Shown in pieces: positions 1 through 9,099 of a stretch of 64,000 nt of DNA (its first letter is position 1; each line of letters begins with the position of its first letter). The stretch covers positions 124,001-188,000 of the forward strand of contig NZ_QLUV01000002.1 in NCBI RefSeq assembly GCF_003286075.1. Reading direction: 5' to 3'. Position numbers and translations under genes: made by a program. This stretch comes from Paracoccus endophyticus. GTDB lineage: Bacteria; Pseudomonadota; Alphaproteobacteria; Rhodobacterales; Rhodobacteraceae. The notes under the pieces were generated by a model. The model did not search any database. It saw nothing but the letters and a program-made list of their open reading frames with translations, and was not told where the DNA came from.

Positions 1-319
1 CCTTGGCGATGTCGATCAGGACGATGCCGACATAGGCCGCGATCCGTCGCGGGCTGCCCACGCGGGGGCGGTCGGGCCAATAGGGCGCGGTCATCACGGG
101 GACGATAAGGCCCAGCACGGCGGCAAAGACCAGCGAGCCCCAGGCAAAGCGGTTGACCAGCATCATCCAGACCAGCGCCACGATCAGCGACAGGCCGGGA
201 TGCGGCAGCAGGCGGCGGACCAGCGATCCCGGCCGCGACCGCCGCCGCGCGCGCGCCGCGGGGGGGGCGGTGCCCGCGCCGGGTGCGCCGGCCGGACGGG
301 GGGCAGGGGCCCGGGTCAT
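1..319 (-). CDS. mrpE: Mrp Na+/H+ antiporter subunit E (3' end outside window)
   Basis: Membrane subunit of the multi-subunit Mrp (Mnh/Pha) monovalent cation/proton antiporter. Only the first 106 residues are inside the window; the gene runs off its left edge. The visible part has an Arg/Pro/Ala-rich start followed by hydrophobic segments around residues 42-75 and 93-105, as in the small MrpE subunit. The ATG (319-317) overlaps the stop of mrpD in an ATGA, so translation is probably coupled. The position directly after mrpD matches the order A-B-C-D-E known for this operon. Subunits F and G are expected just beyond the window edge. The call rests on operon order plus general sequence character. 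Confidence 0.85.
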   Translation of the reverse strand, partial: MTRAPAPRPAGAPGAGTAPPAARARRRSRPGSLVRRLLPHPGLSLIVALVWMMLVNRFAWGSLVFAAVLGLIVPVMTAPYWPDRPRVGSPRRIAAYVGIVLIDIAK

Positions 320-1911
320 CGCGTCCCCTCCTGCCGCAGCAGGACGGCGTCCACATAGGGCGCCGGATCGACAAGCTGCCGGGCCGTCTCGCGCGCGTAA
401 TCCATCACCGGCCCGCCGAACACCGCCAGCGCGACCATGCCCGCGACCAGCGCGCCCGTCGCGGTCAGCGCCAGCGCCGGGGATGCGCTGTCGGCCAGGT
501 CCTGCACGTCCTCGTCGGGTTCGACCTTGGCGGGCAGGGGGCGCTGGCTTTCATGCGGGGCGGCCTGCGGTGCGGGGTCGGGACCAAGCTCGTGCGCCTT
601 CCAGAACACCGTCGATCCGGCCCGCGACAGGCCATAGATCGCAATCAGTGAGCTGAGCAGGATCACCGCCCAGATCGCCAGCGCCCAGTCCGCCTGTCGC
701 GTCGCCTGCAGGATCGCCAGCTTGCCCGGGAACCCCGACAGCGGCGGCAGGCCCGCCACGCCGATCGCCGCCGCAAAGAACAGCGCCGCCACGATGCCGC
801 CCTGCGCGATGGGGGGCAGCGGTCGCAGCCACAGGCTGCCGCCCGCCCGGCGCGCGCCGATCAGGTCCACGACCAGAAACAGCGCCCCCGCGGCCAGCGT
901 CGAATGGATCATGTACCAGATCGCCGCGACCAGCCCCGGCTGGCGGAACTGCGCCACGCCGATCATCAGCGTGCCGACCGACGCCAGCGCGGCGAATGCC
1001 GCGACCCGGCCCAGGTGGCGGCTGCCCAGCACCCCGATCTGCCCGATCACCAGCGTCGCCAGCGCGGCCGGCAGCAGGATGTCGGCGGCCAGCCGCTCCA
1101 TCACGCTGTCGGACGGAAACACCAGGGTGAAGAACCGGATGATCGCATAGACCCCGACCTTGGTCATGATCGCAAACAGCGCCGCCACCGGCCCCGGCGC
1201 GCGGGCATAGGTCGCGGGCAGCCAGAAATGCAGCGGCACCAGCGCCGTCTTGACCGCAAAGACCAGCATCAGCAGCACCGCGCCCACCCGCAGCAGCGCG
1301 GTGTCGCCGGGCGGCATCTGCGCCACCTTGACCGCCAGGTCGGCCATGTTCAGCGTCCCGGTCACGGCATAGATCGTCCCCAGCGCCGCCAGGAACAGGG
1401 TCGATCCGGCCAGGTTGTAGACGACATACTGCACCCCCGCGCGCAGCCGCATCTCGCCGCCCCCGTGGATCATCAGGCCATAGCTGGCGATCAGCAGCAC
1501 CTCGAAGAAGACGAACAGGTTGAAGGCGTCGCCGGTCAGGAACGCCCCGTTCAGGCCCATCAGCTGGAACTGCCACAGGGCGTGGAAATGCCAGCCCTTG
1601 CGGTCCCAGCCCGACCCCAGCGCGTAAAGCTGCACGATCAGCGCCAGCCCCGCCGCCAGCACCAGCATCAGCGCCGCCAGCCGGTCCAGCATCAGCACGA
1701 TGCCGAAGGGCGCGGCCCAGTTGCCCAGGCGATAGACGTGGATCTCTCCGTCCGCGGCCAGGCCCATCAGCGCCAGCGCGATCGCCAGCTGCGCCGCGGT
1801 CGCGGCCACCGACACGACGCGCTGCAGCACCAGGTCGTGGCGCATGGACAGCACGATCAGCGGCGCGACAAAGGCGGGCACCACCACCGGCGCGATCAGC
1901 CAGTGGTTCAT
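316..1911 (-). CDS. mrpD: Mrp Na+/H+ antiporter subunit D
   Basis: A 531-residue polytopic membrane protein of the NuoN/NuoM (proton-translocating complex I) superfamily, acting as one of the two large channel-like subunits of the Mrp antiporter. Hydrophobic helices run through residues 1-430. The family's conserved core is visible (KTALVPLHFWLPATYARAPG at about 221-240, with the lysine and histidine thought to lie on the proton path). A less hydrophobic Pro/Glu-rich stretch at about 445-475 precedes the final helix. The start ATG overlaps the mrpC stop (ATGA at 1908-1911) and the stop overlaps the mrpE start. Its role is Na+/H+ exchange for pH and salt homeostasis, inferred from the family. 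Confidence 0.93.
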   Translation of the reverse strand: MNHWLIAPVVVPAFVAPLIVLSMRHDLVLQRVVSVAATAAQLAIALALMGLAADGEIHVYRLGNWAAPFGIVLMLDRLAALMLVLAAGLALIVQLYALGSGWDRKGWHFHALWQFQLMGLNGAFLTGDAFNLFVFFEVLLIASYGLMIHGGGEMRLRAGVQYVVYNLAGSTLFLAALGTIYAVTGTLNMADLAVKVAQMPPGDTALLRVGAVLLMLVFAVKTALVPLHFWLPATYARAPGPVAALFAIMTKVGVYAIIRFFTLVFPSDSVMERLAADILLPAALATLVIGQIGVLGSRHLGRVAAFAALASVGTLMIGVAQFRQPGLVAAIWYMIHSTLAAGALFLVVDLIGARRAGGSLWLRPLPPIAQGGIVAALFFAAAIGVAGLPPLSGFPGKLAILQATRQADWALAIWAVILLSSLIAIYGLSRAGSTVFWKAHELGPDPAPQAAPHESQRPLPAKVEPDEDVQDLADSASPALALTATGALVAGMVALAVFGGPVMDYARETARQLVDPAPYVDAVLLRQEGTR

Positions 1912-2315
1912 GCCGCATCCCCCGGTTGCCGCGGTGTCCCGTGCGCGGTCCCTTGGGCGGGCGGACCGGGCCGCGGCGCGCCGGTCAGGTCGCGCCCGGG
2001 CATGTCGATGCGGTCGTCGCCCCCCTCGAGGAACGCGCCCAGCGCCATCATCACCACCAGCGCCGTCATCCCGAACGAGATCACGATCGCGGTCAGCACC
2101 AGCGCCTGCGGCAGCGGGTCGGTATAACGGTCCACGCCCGTCTGCAGGATGGGCGGCTGATCGACGACCAGCCGCCCCGAGACGACCAGGAACAGGTTGA
2201 TCGCATAGCTCAGCATCGTCATGCCCAGCACGACGGCGAAGCTGCGCTTGCGCAGGATCAGATAGACCCCCGCCGTGGTCAGCGCGCCGATGGCGATGGC
2301 GATCAGCAGCTCCAT
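1908..2315 (-). CDS. mrpC: Mrp Na+/H+ antiporter subunit C
   Basis: A 135-residue NuoK-like subunit with three predicted membrane helices (about residues 2-20, 27-48 and 70-95), followed by a hydrophilic C-terminal tail rich in Pro, Gly and Asp. MrpC from other bacteria is of similar size. The start chosen is the ATG at 2315-2313, which shares one base with the TGA of the upstream mrpAB gene (TGATG). A longer reading of the same frame would run into mrpAB and lacks membrane-protein character there. The stop overlaps the mrpD start. It forms a complex with the A/B and D subunits. Confidence 0.92.
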   Translation of the reverse strand: MELLIAIAIGALTTAGVYLILRKRSFAVVLGMTMLSYAINLFLVVSGRLVVDQPPILQTGVDRYTDPLPQALVLTAIVISFGMTALVVMMALGAFLEGGDDRIDMPGRDLTGAPRPGPPAQGTAHGTPRQPGDAA

Positions 2316-5155
2316 CAGCGCGGCTCCTCCTGGGGCAGGTCGATGTCCATCGGGCGCAGGTTGACCTGCTGGCCCGCCGCCCGCGCGATCCGCGACAGAG
2401 AGTTCAGCGCCAGCATCACCGCGCCGACCACGCACAGGAACACCCCGGTGTCGAACCCCATCGCGGTCGCCAGCTCGAACGGCTCGATCCCGTACAGCTT
2501 GAAATAGCCATAGGCCGAGGTCAGGAACGGCTTGCCCGCGAACCACGCGCCCGCGCCGGTGACGCCCGCGGCCAGCACCCCCAGGCCGATCAGCGCGTGA
2601 TAGGGGATGTTCTGGCGGGCCTGCGCCCAGGCAAGGCCCGACGCCATGTACTGCATCACCAGCGCGATGGACACCACCAGCCCCGCGACGAACCCGCCGC
2701 CCGGCGCGTTGTGCCCGCGCAGGAAGATGTACAGCCCCACCACCAGCGAGATGGGCAGGATCACCCGCGTCGCCACCACCAGCATCAGCGGGTGGCGGTC
2801 GCCTGCCCGGCGCATGTCGTGGACCCAGTTGCGCAGCCGCCGCCCCGACCGCCCGGCCAGCAGCGTCTCGGTCAGCGCAAAGATCGCCAGGGCGCCGATC
2901 CCCAGCACCGTGATCTCGCCGTAGGTGTCATAGCCGCGGAAATCGACCAGGATCACGTTGACGACGTTGTCGCCACCCCCCAGCGTGTGGCTGGTGTCCA
3001 GCATGTAGCCCGAGATGCTGGGAAACGCGAAGTCCCGCCGCATGATGGCATAGGCAAGGCCGCCGAAGCCCAGCCCCGCAAGCGCGGCGACGAACGCGTC
3101 GGTCCCGCGTTTCAGGTTGCCCGTGTCCAGCACCGTTCGCTTGGGCAGGAAGTTCAGCGCCAGCAGCAGCAGCATGACGGTCACGATCTCGACGCTGATC
3201 TGGGTCAGCGCCAGGTCGGGCGCCGACAGATAGACAAAGCCCATCGACACGATCAGCCCGACGATGCTGACCAGCACCAGGGCCAGGATGCGGCGGCGGT
3301 GAAAGGCCACGGTGCAGCCGATGGCGACCATGGCCATGACCCAGCCGATCGCCGCAATCGGCTGGACCGGCAGCATCGGGCGCACGGCGGGGCCCACGCG
3401 GCCCGTCTCCCATGCCGCGATGCCGCAGATCACCGCCGTCAGCACGAAGACCGCCAGCGCCCGCGACATCGACCCGTTGGTCAGCCCGTTGCCAAAGCGG
3501 CGCGCCCAGCGTTCCGCCGTCAGCGTCATCGCGTCGAACAGCGCCTTGGCGTCGGGGCGCGGCAAGGCGCGGCGCAGCCGGTCCGCGGGCCTCCACGCGG
3601 CCAGCAGCAGCGCGCCGCCCGCGATGGCCGCCACCGACAGCATCAGCGCCGGCGTGACCCCGTGCCACAGCGCGAAATGCACGTGCTGCGCCTGTCCCGT
3701 GACCGCGCCTGCCGCCGCGCCGACCAGCCAGCCGACCATGGTGTCGGGCGCAAGCCCGATTACGACGACCAGCGCGGCCAGGATGGCGGGGCCCAGCCAC
3801 AGGCCCATGCCGGGATCGTGCGGCGGCGCGGGATAGTCGTCGCGCGGCGGCCCCAGGAACACATGCGCGACCAGCCGCAGCGAATAGGCGACCGACACCA
3901 GCGCCCCCAGCGTGGCCAGCCCCGCGACCAGCCCCGTGTGTCCGCCCCAGACGGCGTGGGTCGCCTGTTCCAGCATCAGCTCTTTCGAGATGAAGCCGTT
4001 CAGCGGCGGAAGGCCCGCCATCGACAGCGCCGCGATCGCCACGATGGCGAAGGTCAGCGGCATCAGCCTGCGCAGCCCCCCCAGCCGGCCGATGGACCGC
4101 GTGTGCGCCGCGTGATCGACGATCCCCGCCGCCATGAACAGCGCCGCCTTGAAGGTGGCGTGCGCCACGATGTGAAACATCGCCGCCACCGCCGCCTGTT
4201 CGGTGCCAAAGCCCAGCAGCATCGTGACCAGCCCCAGGTGGCTGACCGTGGAATAGGCCAGCAGTCCTTTCAGGTCGTCCTGGAACAGCGCGATGACCGC
4301 GCCCACGATCATCGTGACCAGCCCCACGGTAGCCACGACGGCGAACCATTCCGGCGTGCCCGCCAGCACCGGCCACAGCCGCGCCATCAGAAAGATCCCG
4401 GCCTTTACCATGGTCGCGGAATGCAGATAGGCGCTGACCGGCGTGGGCGCGGCCATGGCGCGCGGCAGCCAGAAATGGAACGGGAACTGCGCCGACTTGG
4501 TGAACGCCCCGATCAGGATCAGCGCCAGTGCGGGCAGATAGAACGGCGAGGCCTGGATCGCGTCGCGCGCCGCAAGGATGTCGCCGATCCGATAGGACCC
4601 GGCGATCTGGCCCAGGATCAGCATCCCCGCGACCATCGCAAGGCCCCCCAGGCCCGTCACGGTCAGCGCCATGCGCGCGCCCTGCCGGCCTTCGGGCAGG
4701 TGCTTCCAGAACCCGATCAGCAGGAAGGACGACAGCGACGTCAGTTCCCAGAAGATCAGCAGCAACAGGACGTTGTCCGACAGCACGATCCCCGTCATCG
4801 CGCCTTGGAACAGCATCAGATAGGTGAAGAACGGCCCCGCCGCGTCCTCGCGCGACAGATAGTGGCGTGCATACAGGATGATCAGCAGCCCGATTCCCAG
4901 GATGAGGATGCCGAACAGCAGCCCCAGGCCGTCGATGCGGAAATCGGCGTTCAGCCCGATCTGCGGCATCCACGGCAGGCGGGTGGCGATCACCTCGCCC
5001 GCCAGCACCGCGGGGATGTGCAGGCACAGGCCCAGCAGCGCCAGCCCGGTGGCGGTGGCGCAGGCGGCCGCCGCGGCGTCGCGCCCGGCGCGGACCATCA
5101 GGCCGGGCAGCAGCGCGCCCAGAAACGGCAGCAGGGCGATCAGGGCAGGGGACAT
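2315..5155 (-). CDS. mrpA: Mrp Na+/H+ antiporter fused subunits A and B
   Basis: A very large membrane protein of about 946 residues in which MrpA (NuoL-like, N-terminal about 780 residues) is fused to MrpB (C-terminal about 150 residues, including a Gly-rich stretch after a conserved Asn, GHNAPGGGFVAGL). This fusion is the form usual in alphaproteobacterial Mrp/Pha systems. The NuoL-like core includes KSAQFPFHFWLPRAMAAPTP, a typical ion-path segment. I chose the ATG at 5155 because GAGGA lies 4 bases upstream. An in-frame ATG at 5176 would add seven residues but lacks such a site. It is the first gene of the operon and is divergent from ruvC. Confidence 0.93.
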   Translation of the reverse strand: MSPALIALLPFLGALLPGLMVRAGRDAAAAACATATGLALLGLCLHIPAVLAGEVIATRLPWMPQIGLNADFRIDGLGLLFGILILGIGLLIILYARHYLSREDAAGPFFTYLMLFQGAMTGIVLSDNVLLLLIFWELTSLSSFLLIGFWKHLPEGRQGARMALTVTGLGGLAMVAGMLILGQIAGSYRIGDILAARDAIQASPFYLPALALILIGAFTKSAQFPFHFWLPRAMAAPTPVSAYLHSATMVKAGIFLMARLWPVLAGTPEWFAVVATVGLVTMIVGAVIALFQDDLKGLLAYSTVSHLGLVTMLLGFGTEQAAVAAMFHIVAHATFKAALFMAAGIVDHAAHTRSIGRLGGLRRLMPLTFAIVAIAALSMAGLPPLNGFISKELMLEQATHAVWGGHTGLVAGLATLGALVSVAYSLRLVAHVFLGPPRDDYPAPPHDPGMGLWLGPAILAALVVVIGLAPDTMVGWLVGAAAGAVTGQAQHVHFALWHGVTPALMLSVAAIAGGALLLAAWRPADRLRRALPRPDAKALFDAMTLTAERWARRFGNGLTNGSMSRALAVFVLTAVICGIAAWETGRVGPAVRPMLPVQPIAAIGWVMAMVAIGCTVAFHRRRILALVLVSIVGLIVSMGFVYLSAPDLALTQISVEIVTVMLLLLALNFLPKRTVLDTGNLKRGTDAFVAALAGLGFGGLAYAIMRRDFAFPSISGYMLDTSHTLGGGDNVVNVILVDFRGYDTYGEITVLGIGALAIFALTETLLAGRSGRRLRNWVHDMRRAGDRHPLMLVVATRVILPISLVVGLYIFLRGHNAPGGGFVAGLVVSIALVMQYMASGLAWAQARQNIPYHALIGLGVLAAGVTGAGAWFAGKPFLTSAYGYFKLYGIEPFELATAMGFDTGVFLCVVGAVMLALNSLSRIARAAGQQVNLRPMDIDLPQEEPR

Positions 5156-5279
5156 CGTTCCTCGCGGTTCACGCATGGGTGTCCCAAGCCGGGGCGGGTC
5201 TTGTCAAGCGACCCGCGAATACCCGCTAGGCGATGTTCGTGTTTCGTGCTAACCCATGGAAAAACATGGGGCAGTCAAC

Positions 5280-5774
5280 ATGCGCGTTCTGGGGATCGAC
5301 CCGGGTCTGGTGAACATGGGCTGGGGCGTCATCGCGGTTGACGGCGCGCGAGTGCGCCACATCGCCAACGGCATCATCCGGTCGGACAGGGACGGGCTGC
5401 CCGCGCGGCTGGTGGATCTGTATCACGGGCTGGTCGCGGTGATCGCGGCGCATGCGCCGGACGCCGCGGCGGTGGAGCAGACCTTTGTCAACAAGGACGC
5501 GGTCGGCACGCTGAAACTGGGGCAGGCGCGCGGCATCGCGTTGCTGGCGCCGGCGCAGGCGGGGCTGGCCGTGGGCGAATACGCCCCGAACGCGGTGAAG
5601 AAGGCCATCGTCGGCGTGGGCCATGCGCAAAAGCAGCAGGTCGAGCATATGGTCCGCCTGCAACTGCCGGGGGTGGACCTGGCGGGGCCGGACGCGGCCG
5701 ATGCGCTGGCCATCGCGCTTTGCCACGCGCGCCACCTGCAATCGCGGGTGCTGCGGATCAAGGTGGTCGCATGA
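5280..5774 (+). CDS. ruvC: Holliday junction resolvase RuvC
   Basis: A 164-residue endonuclease that cuts Holliday junctions symmetrically, working with RuvAB in recombinational repair in the cytoplasm. The four acidic active-site residues known from the E. coli enzyme appear at the same numbers: D7 in GIDPG, E66 in AVEQTF, and D138 and D141 near the C-terminus. The start is set at the ATG of MRVLGIDPG, the usual RuvC N-terminus; an in-frame ATG at 5256 would add eight residues without family support. The stop overlaps the ruvA start (ATGA, 5771-5774). It heads a ruvC-ruvA-htpX-ruvB-thioesterase run. Confidence 0.96.
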   Translation: MRVLGIDPGLVNMGWGVIAVDGARVRHIANGIIRSDRDGLPARLVDLYHGLVAVIAAHAPDAAAVEQTFVNKDAVGTLKLGQARGIALLAPAQAGLAVGEYAPNAVKKAIVGVGHAQKQQVEHMVRLQLPGVDLAGPDAADALAIALCHARHLQSRVLRIKVVA

Positions 5775-6448
5775 TCGGGCGGGTCGCCGGGATCATCCTG
5801 CACCGCGCGGCCGATCATGTGCTGATCGACGTGCGCGGCGTGGGCTATATCGTGCATGTCAGCGAACGCACCGCGGCCAGCCTGCCGCCCGTGGGGCAGG
5901 CCGCCGCGCTTTATACCGATCTGCTGGTGCGCGAGGACCTGCTGCAGATGTTCGGCTTTCCGACCCTGCTGGAAAAGGAATGGCACCGGCTGCTGACCAG
6001 CGTGCAGGGGATCGGGGCCAAGGCGTCGCTGGCGATCCTGGGCGCGCTGGGAGCCGACGGCGTGGGCCGCGCCATCGCGCTGGGCGACTGGTCCGCGGTC
6101 CGCCGCGCGCCGGGGATCGGCCCCAAGCTCGCGCAGCGGGTGGTGCTGGAGCTGAAGGACAAGGCCCCCGGCATCATCGCCCTGGGCGGCGCGCTGACCG
6201 TGGACGCGGGCACCCCCGCCCCCGACGAGGCGCTGGTCGAGGCGACCGGGGCCGCGCCCGCGGCGACCGCCGCCCGCGCCGGCGGCGGCCCCGCCGCCTC
6301 GGCCGAGGCGATGTCGGCGCTGACCAATCTCGGCTATGGCCCGTCCGAGGCCGCGGCGGCCGTGGCCGAGGCCTCGGCCCTGGAACCCGCGGCCGCCACG
6401 GCCGGTTTGATTCGCGCGGCACTGAAGCTGCTGGCGCCCAAGGGATAA
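5771..6448 (+). CDS. ruvA: Holliday junction branch migration protein RuvA
   Basis: A 225-residue DNA-binding subunit that tetramerises on Holliday junctions and loads the RuvB motors. The N-terminal OB-fold begins MIGRVAG. Helix-hairpin-helix segments include [16 protein letters not shown] and [15 protein letters not shown] (about residues 73-130). An Ala/Pro-rich linker (about 150-180) leads to the small C-terminal RuvB-contacting domain ([13 protein letters not shown]). The Ala/Pro linker is somewhat long, which makes the protein slightly larger than E. coli RuvA. The start overlaps the ruvC stop by 4 bases. It is followed 13 bases later by htpX rather than directly by ruvB. Confidence 0.96.
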   Translation: MIGRVAGIILHRAADHVLIDVRGVGYIVHVSERTAASLPPVGQAAALYTDLLVREDLLQMFGFPTLLEKEWHRLLTSVQGIGAKASLAILGALGADGVGRAIALGDWSAVRRAPGIGPKLAQRVVLELKDKAPGIIALGGALTVDAGTPAPDEALVEATGAAPAATAARAGGGPAASAEAMSALTNLGYGPSEAAAAVAEASALEPAAATAGLIRAALKLLAPKG

Positions 6449-6461
6449 TGGGGATCTGACG

Positions 6462-7298
6462 ATGGCGGGACACGCGCGCACATTCATCCTGATGGCGGCC
6501 ATGACGGCGCTGCTGATGGGCCTGGGCTGGCTTCTGGGCGGGCAGGGCGGCGCGATCGTGGCGCTGGTCGTGGCGGGGGCGGGCAACCTGTGGGCCTGGT
6601 GGAACAGCGACAAGGCGGTGCTGCGCCAGCAGGGCGCGGTCGAGCTGACCGGCGCGCAGGGGGGCGAGCTGGTCGCGCTGGTGGCAGAGCTGGCGCGCAA
6701 CGCGAACCTGCCGATGCCGCGCGTCTATCTGCTGCCGACCGAACAGCCCAACGCCTTTGCCACCGGGCGCAACCCGCAGAACGCGGCCGTCGCCGTCACC
6801 CAGGGGCTGCTGCGCATCCTGACGCGGGACGAGCTGGCCGGCGTCATCGCGCATGAGCTGGCGCATATCCGCAACCGCGACACGCTGACGATGACGGTGA
6901 CCGCCACGATGGCCGGCGCGATCGCCATGCTGGGCAACATGGCGCTGTTCAGCGGCGGTGCCCGCGATCGGGGCGGCGCGCTGGGCGGCATCCTGGCGGT
7001 GATCCTCGCGCCGCTGGCGGCCTCGCTGGTGCAGATGGCGATCTCGCGCACGCGAGAGTACGAGGCCGACCGCGCCGGCGCGGCCATCTGCGGGCAGCCT
7101 CTGGCGCTGGCGCGCGCCCTGGCCAAGATCGCCGCCGCCGCCGGGCGGACCGTCAACGTCCCGGCCGAACGCAACCCGGCCAGCGCCGCGATGTTCATCA
7201 TCAACCCTCTGGGCGCACTGCGGATGGACCGGATGTTCTCGACCCATCCGCCGACGCAGGACCGCATCGACCGGCTGGCGGCCCTGGCGCGCGCATGA
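6462..7298 (+). CDS. htpX: HtpX-like membrane zinc metalloprotease
   Basis: A 278-residue M48-family protease of the inner membrane that degrades misfolded membrane proteins under envelope or heat stress (family knowledge). The zinc motif HELAH is at residues 131-135, with the third ligand probably in EYEADRAGA at about 200. Two hydrophobic segments lie at the N-terminus (about 8-26 and 29-46), with further ones near 150-190. The C-terminal substrate-domain signature [11 protein letters not shown] is present. The gene lies between ruvA and ruvB and its stop overlaps the ruvB start in an ATGA. Co-transcription with the recombination genes therefore looks certain, which is an unusual neighbourhood for htpX. 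Confidence 0.93.
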   Translation: MAGHARTFILMAAMTALLMGLGWLLGGQGGAIVALVVAGAGNLWAWWNSDKAVLRQQGAVELTGAQGGELVALVAELARNANLPMPRVYLLPTEQPNAFATGRNPQNAAVAVTQGLLRILTRDELAGVIAHELAHIRNRDTLTMTVTATMAGAIAMLGNMALFSGGARDRGGALGGILAVILAPLAASLVQMAISRTREYEADRAGAAICGQPLALARALAKIAAAAGRTVNVPAERNPASAAMFIINPLGALRMDRMFSTHPPTQDRIDRLAALARA

Positions 7299-8329
7299 CC
7301 GACTTTGCCCCCGACCCGACCCTGCGCGGCGCGCCCCTGGACGGCGACGCCGAGGACCGGGCCCTGCGCCCCCAGCGGCTTGAGGATTTCGTCGGTCAGG
7401 CCGACGCGCGGGCCAACCTGCGCGTCTTCATCGAAAGCGCGCGGATGCGCGGGCAGGCGATGGACCACACGCTGTTCCACGGCCCGCCGGGCCTGGGCAA
7501 GACGACGCTGGCGCAGATCATGGCGCGCGAGCTGGGCGTGAACTTCAAGATGACCAGCGGGCCGGTGCTGGCCCGCGCGGGCGACCTGGCCGCGATCCTG
7601 ACCAACCTGGACGCCCGCGACGTGCTGTTCATCGACGAGATCCACCGCATGAACCCCGCGGTCGAGGAGATCCTGTATCCCGCGATGGAGGATTTCGAGC
7701 TGGACCTGGTGATCGGCGAGGGGCCGGCGGCGCGCACGGTCAGGATCGAGCTGCAGCCCTTTACCCTGGTCGGGGCTACGACGCGGCTGGGCCTGCTGAC
7801 GACGCCCCTGCGCGACCGCTTCGGCATCCCCACGCGGCTGCAGTTCTACACGATCGAGGAGCTGGACCTGATCGTCGCCCGCGGCGCGCGGCTGATGGGG
7901 ATCAGCGCCGACCCCGACGGCACGCTGGAAATCGCCCGGCGGTCGCGCGGAACGCCGCGCATCGCGGGCCGGCTGCTGCGGCGGGTGGTGGATTTCGCGC
8001 TGGTCGAGGGCAACGGGCGGCTGGACCGCGCCATCGCCGACATCGCCCTGACCCGGCTGGGCGTGGACGACCTGGGGCTGGACGGGGCCGACCGGCGCTA
8101 TCTGACGCTGATGGCCGATCACTATGGCGGCGGGCCGGTGGGGGTGGAAACGCTGGCCGCGGCGCTGTCGGAAAGCCGCGACGCCATCGAGGAGGTGATC
8201 GAGCCCTATCTGCTGCAGCAGGGCTTGATCCAGCGCACCCCGCGCGGAAGGATGCTGGGGCAACTGGGCTGGCGCCACCTGGGGCTGGACCAGCCGAAGA
8301 CGGCACAGGCGGGATTGTTCGATGGATGA
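7295..8329 (+). CDS. ruvB: Holliday junction branch migration helicase RuvB
   Basis: A 344-residue AAA+ ATPase, the hexameric motor of the RuvAB complex. Walker A is GPPGLGKT at residues 63-70, Walker B is DEIH at 114-117, and sensor and arginine-finger region [18 protein letters not shown] follows. A winged-helix domain at the C-terminus ends with [11 protein letters not shown]. The start ATG overlaps the htpX stop (7295-7298), and the gene overlaps the next one by 8 bases. Length and motifs are those of the complete family member. Confidence 0.97.
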   Translation: MTDFAPDPTLRGAPLDGDAEDRALRPQRLEDFVGQADARANLRVFIESARMRGQAMDHTLFHGPPGLGKTTLAQIMARELGVNFKMTSGPVLARAGDLAAILTNLDARDVLFIDEIHRMNPAVEEILYPAMEDFELDLVIGEGPAARTVRIELQPFTLVGATTRLGLLTTPLRDRFGIPTRLQFYTIEELDLIVARGARLMGISADPDGTLEIARRSRGTPRIAGRLLRRVVDFALVEGNGRLDRAIADIALTRLGVDDLGLDGADRRYLTLMADHYGGGPVGVETLAAALSESRDAIEEVIEPYLLQQGLIQRTPRGRMLGQLGWRHLGLDQPKTAQAGLFDG

Positions 8330-8738
8330 CCTGGAACGGCGGCTGCGCGACAGCTTTGCGCGCCAGACGATGATGCAGACGCTGGGGGCCACCATGGTCA
8401 CGGCCGGGCTGGGCCGGGTGGTCATCGCCGCGCCCGTCGCGTCCCACGTGCTGCAGCAGCAGGGGGCGGCCCATGCGGCGCTGGCCTTCGGGCTGGGCGA
8501 CAGCGCGGCCGGCTATGCAGCGCTGTCGGTTTTGCCCCAGGGGTCCGAGGTCGTCACCGTCGAGATGAAGATCAACCTGCTGGCCCCCGCCGTGGGCGAC
8601 CGGCTGGTGGCCGAGGGCCGCGTGGTCCGCCCCGGCCGCCGCATCGTCGTCGTGGGCGCCGAGGTCTGGGCGGAATCCGGCGAGGTCCGCAAGCACGTCG
8701 CCACTCTGCTGGGCACGATGGTCCCGGTCGAGGGATAG
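8322..8738 (+). CDS. PaaI-family hotdog thioesterase
   Basis: A 138-residue single hotdog-fold protein, probably an acyl-CoA thioesterase of the PaaI/4HBT type. The family core is visible as [24 protein letters not shown] (described here in parts: the catalytic-loop HAA at about 51-53 and the following Gly-rich helix), then a strand pair [20 protein letters not shown] typical of these enzymes. The natural substrate cannot be told from sequence. It overlaps ruvB by 8 bases, so it is the last gene of the ruv operon. Thioesterase genes next to ruv or tol genes are common in proteobacteria. Confidence 0.85.
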   Translation: MDDLERRLRDSFARQTMMQTLGATMVTAGLGRVVIAAPVASHVLQQQGAAHAALAFGLGDSAAGYAALSVLPQGSEVVTVEMKINLLAPAVGDRLVAEGRVVRPGRRIVVVGAEVWAESGEVRKHVATLLGTMVPVEG

Positions 8739-8776
8739 CGCCAGCCGCTGCGCCTGCCTTGCCGCTGGCCCTCGGC

Positions 8777-8824
8777 TTGTGAGCTTGTGAGCCTGTGAGC
8801 CTGTGAGCCTCTGAGCCTGTGCGC
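8777..8824 (+). repeat. 8-bp tandem repeat, six units
   Basis: Six consecutive 8-bp units of the pattern YTGTGAGC lie just downstream of the thioesterase gene: two TTGTGAGC, two CTGTGAGC, one CTCTGAGC and a degenerate last CTGTGCGC. The array is intergenic, 38 bases after the stop codon. Unit length and absence of spacers rule out CRISPR. Repeats of this kind can vary in number by slipped-strand mispairing. Confidence 0.95.
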
Positions 8825-8891
8825 CGGTCGGCCGCCCAGTCTGCCAGCTTGCCGCATTGACGCCCCGCGGCCGCCGGGCGATCACGGCGCC

Positions 8892-9041
8892 ATGAGAGAA
8901 TGGCCCCTGATTCCCAAGTTGCTGCTGACCGCGGTCGTGTTCGCGCCGACGATCTGGGCGTTCTCCACCGGGCAGATGCTGCTGGCGGTCCTGGGCGTCG
9001 CCGCCTGCTACTGGGTGTTCAACCGGCTGTTCATGCCGTGA
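8892..9041 (+). CDS. Small two-helix membrane protein, 49 aa
   Basis: A short open frame encoding MREWPLIPKL and then two hydrophobic stretches (about residues 10-22 and 28-44) ending in NRLFMP. The charge pattern, with Lys and Arg before the first helix and Arg near the C-terminus, looks like a real small inner-membrane protein. It lies in the gap between the thioesterase gene and priA on the same strand and has GC-rich third positions like its neighbours. No clear Shine-Dalgarno sequence is seen (CACGGCGCC precedes the ATG). Function unknown. Confidence 0.6.
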   Translation: MREWPLIPKLLLTAVVFAPTIWAFSTGQMLLAVLGVAACYWVFNRLFMP

Positions 9042-9099
9042 TCCCGGCCGGGCGCGCGCCCGGTTGACGCATTCCCCCTGCCGGGCGACACCCGCCGAC

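Noticed and set aside
2597..5341. Long open frame on the + strand opposite the mrpAB gene
   Set aside because: Gln/His/Arg-rich composition typical of an antisense shadow in GC-rich DNA; the opposite strand encodes a clear Mrp subunit.
8777..8824. CRISPR array
   Set aside because: Units are 8 bp and contiguous, with no spacers and no cas genes.
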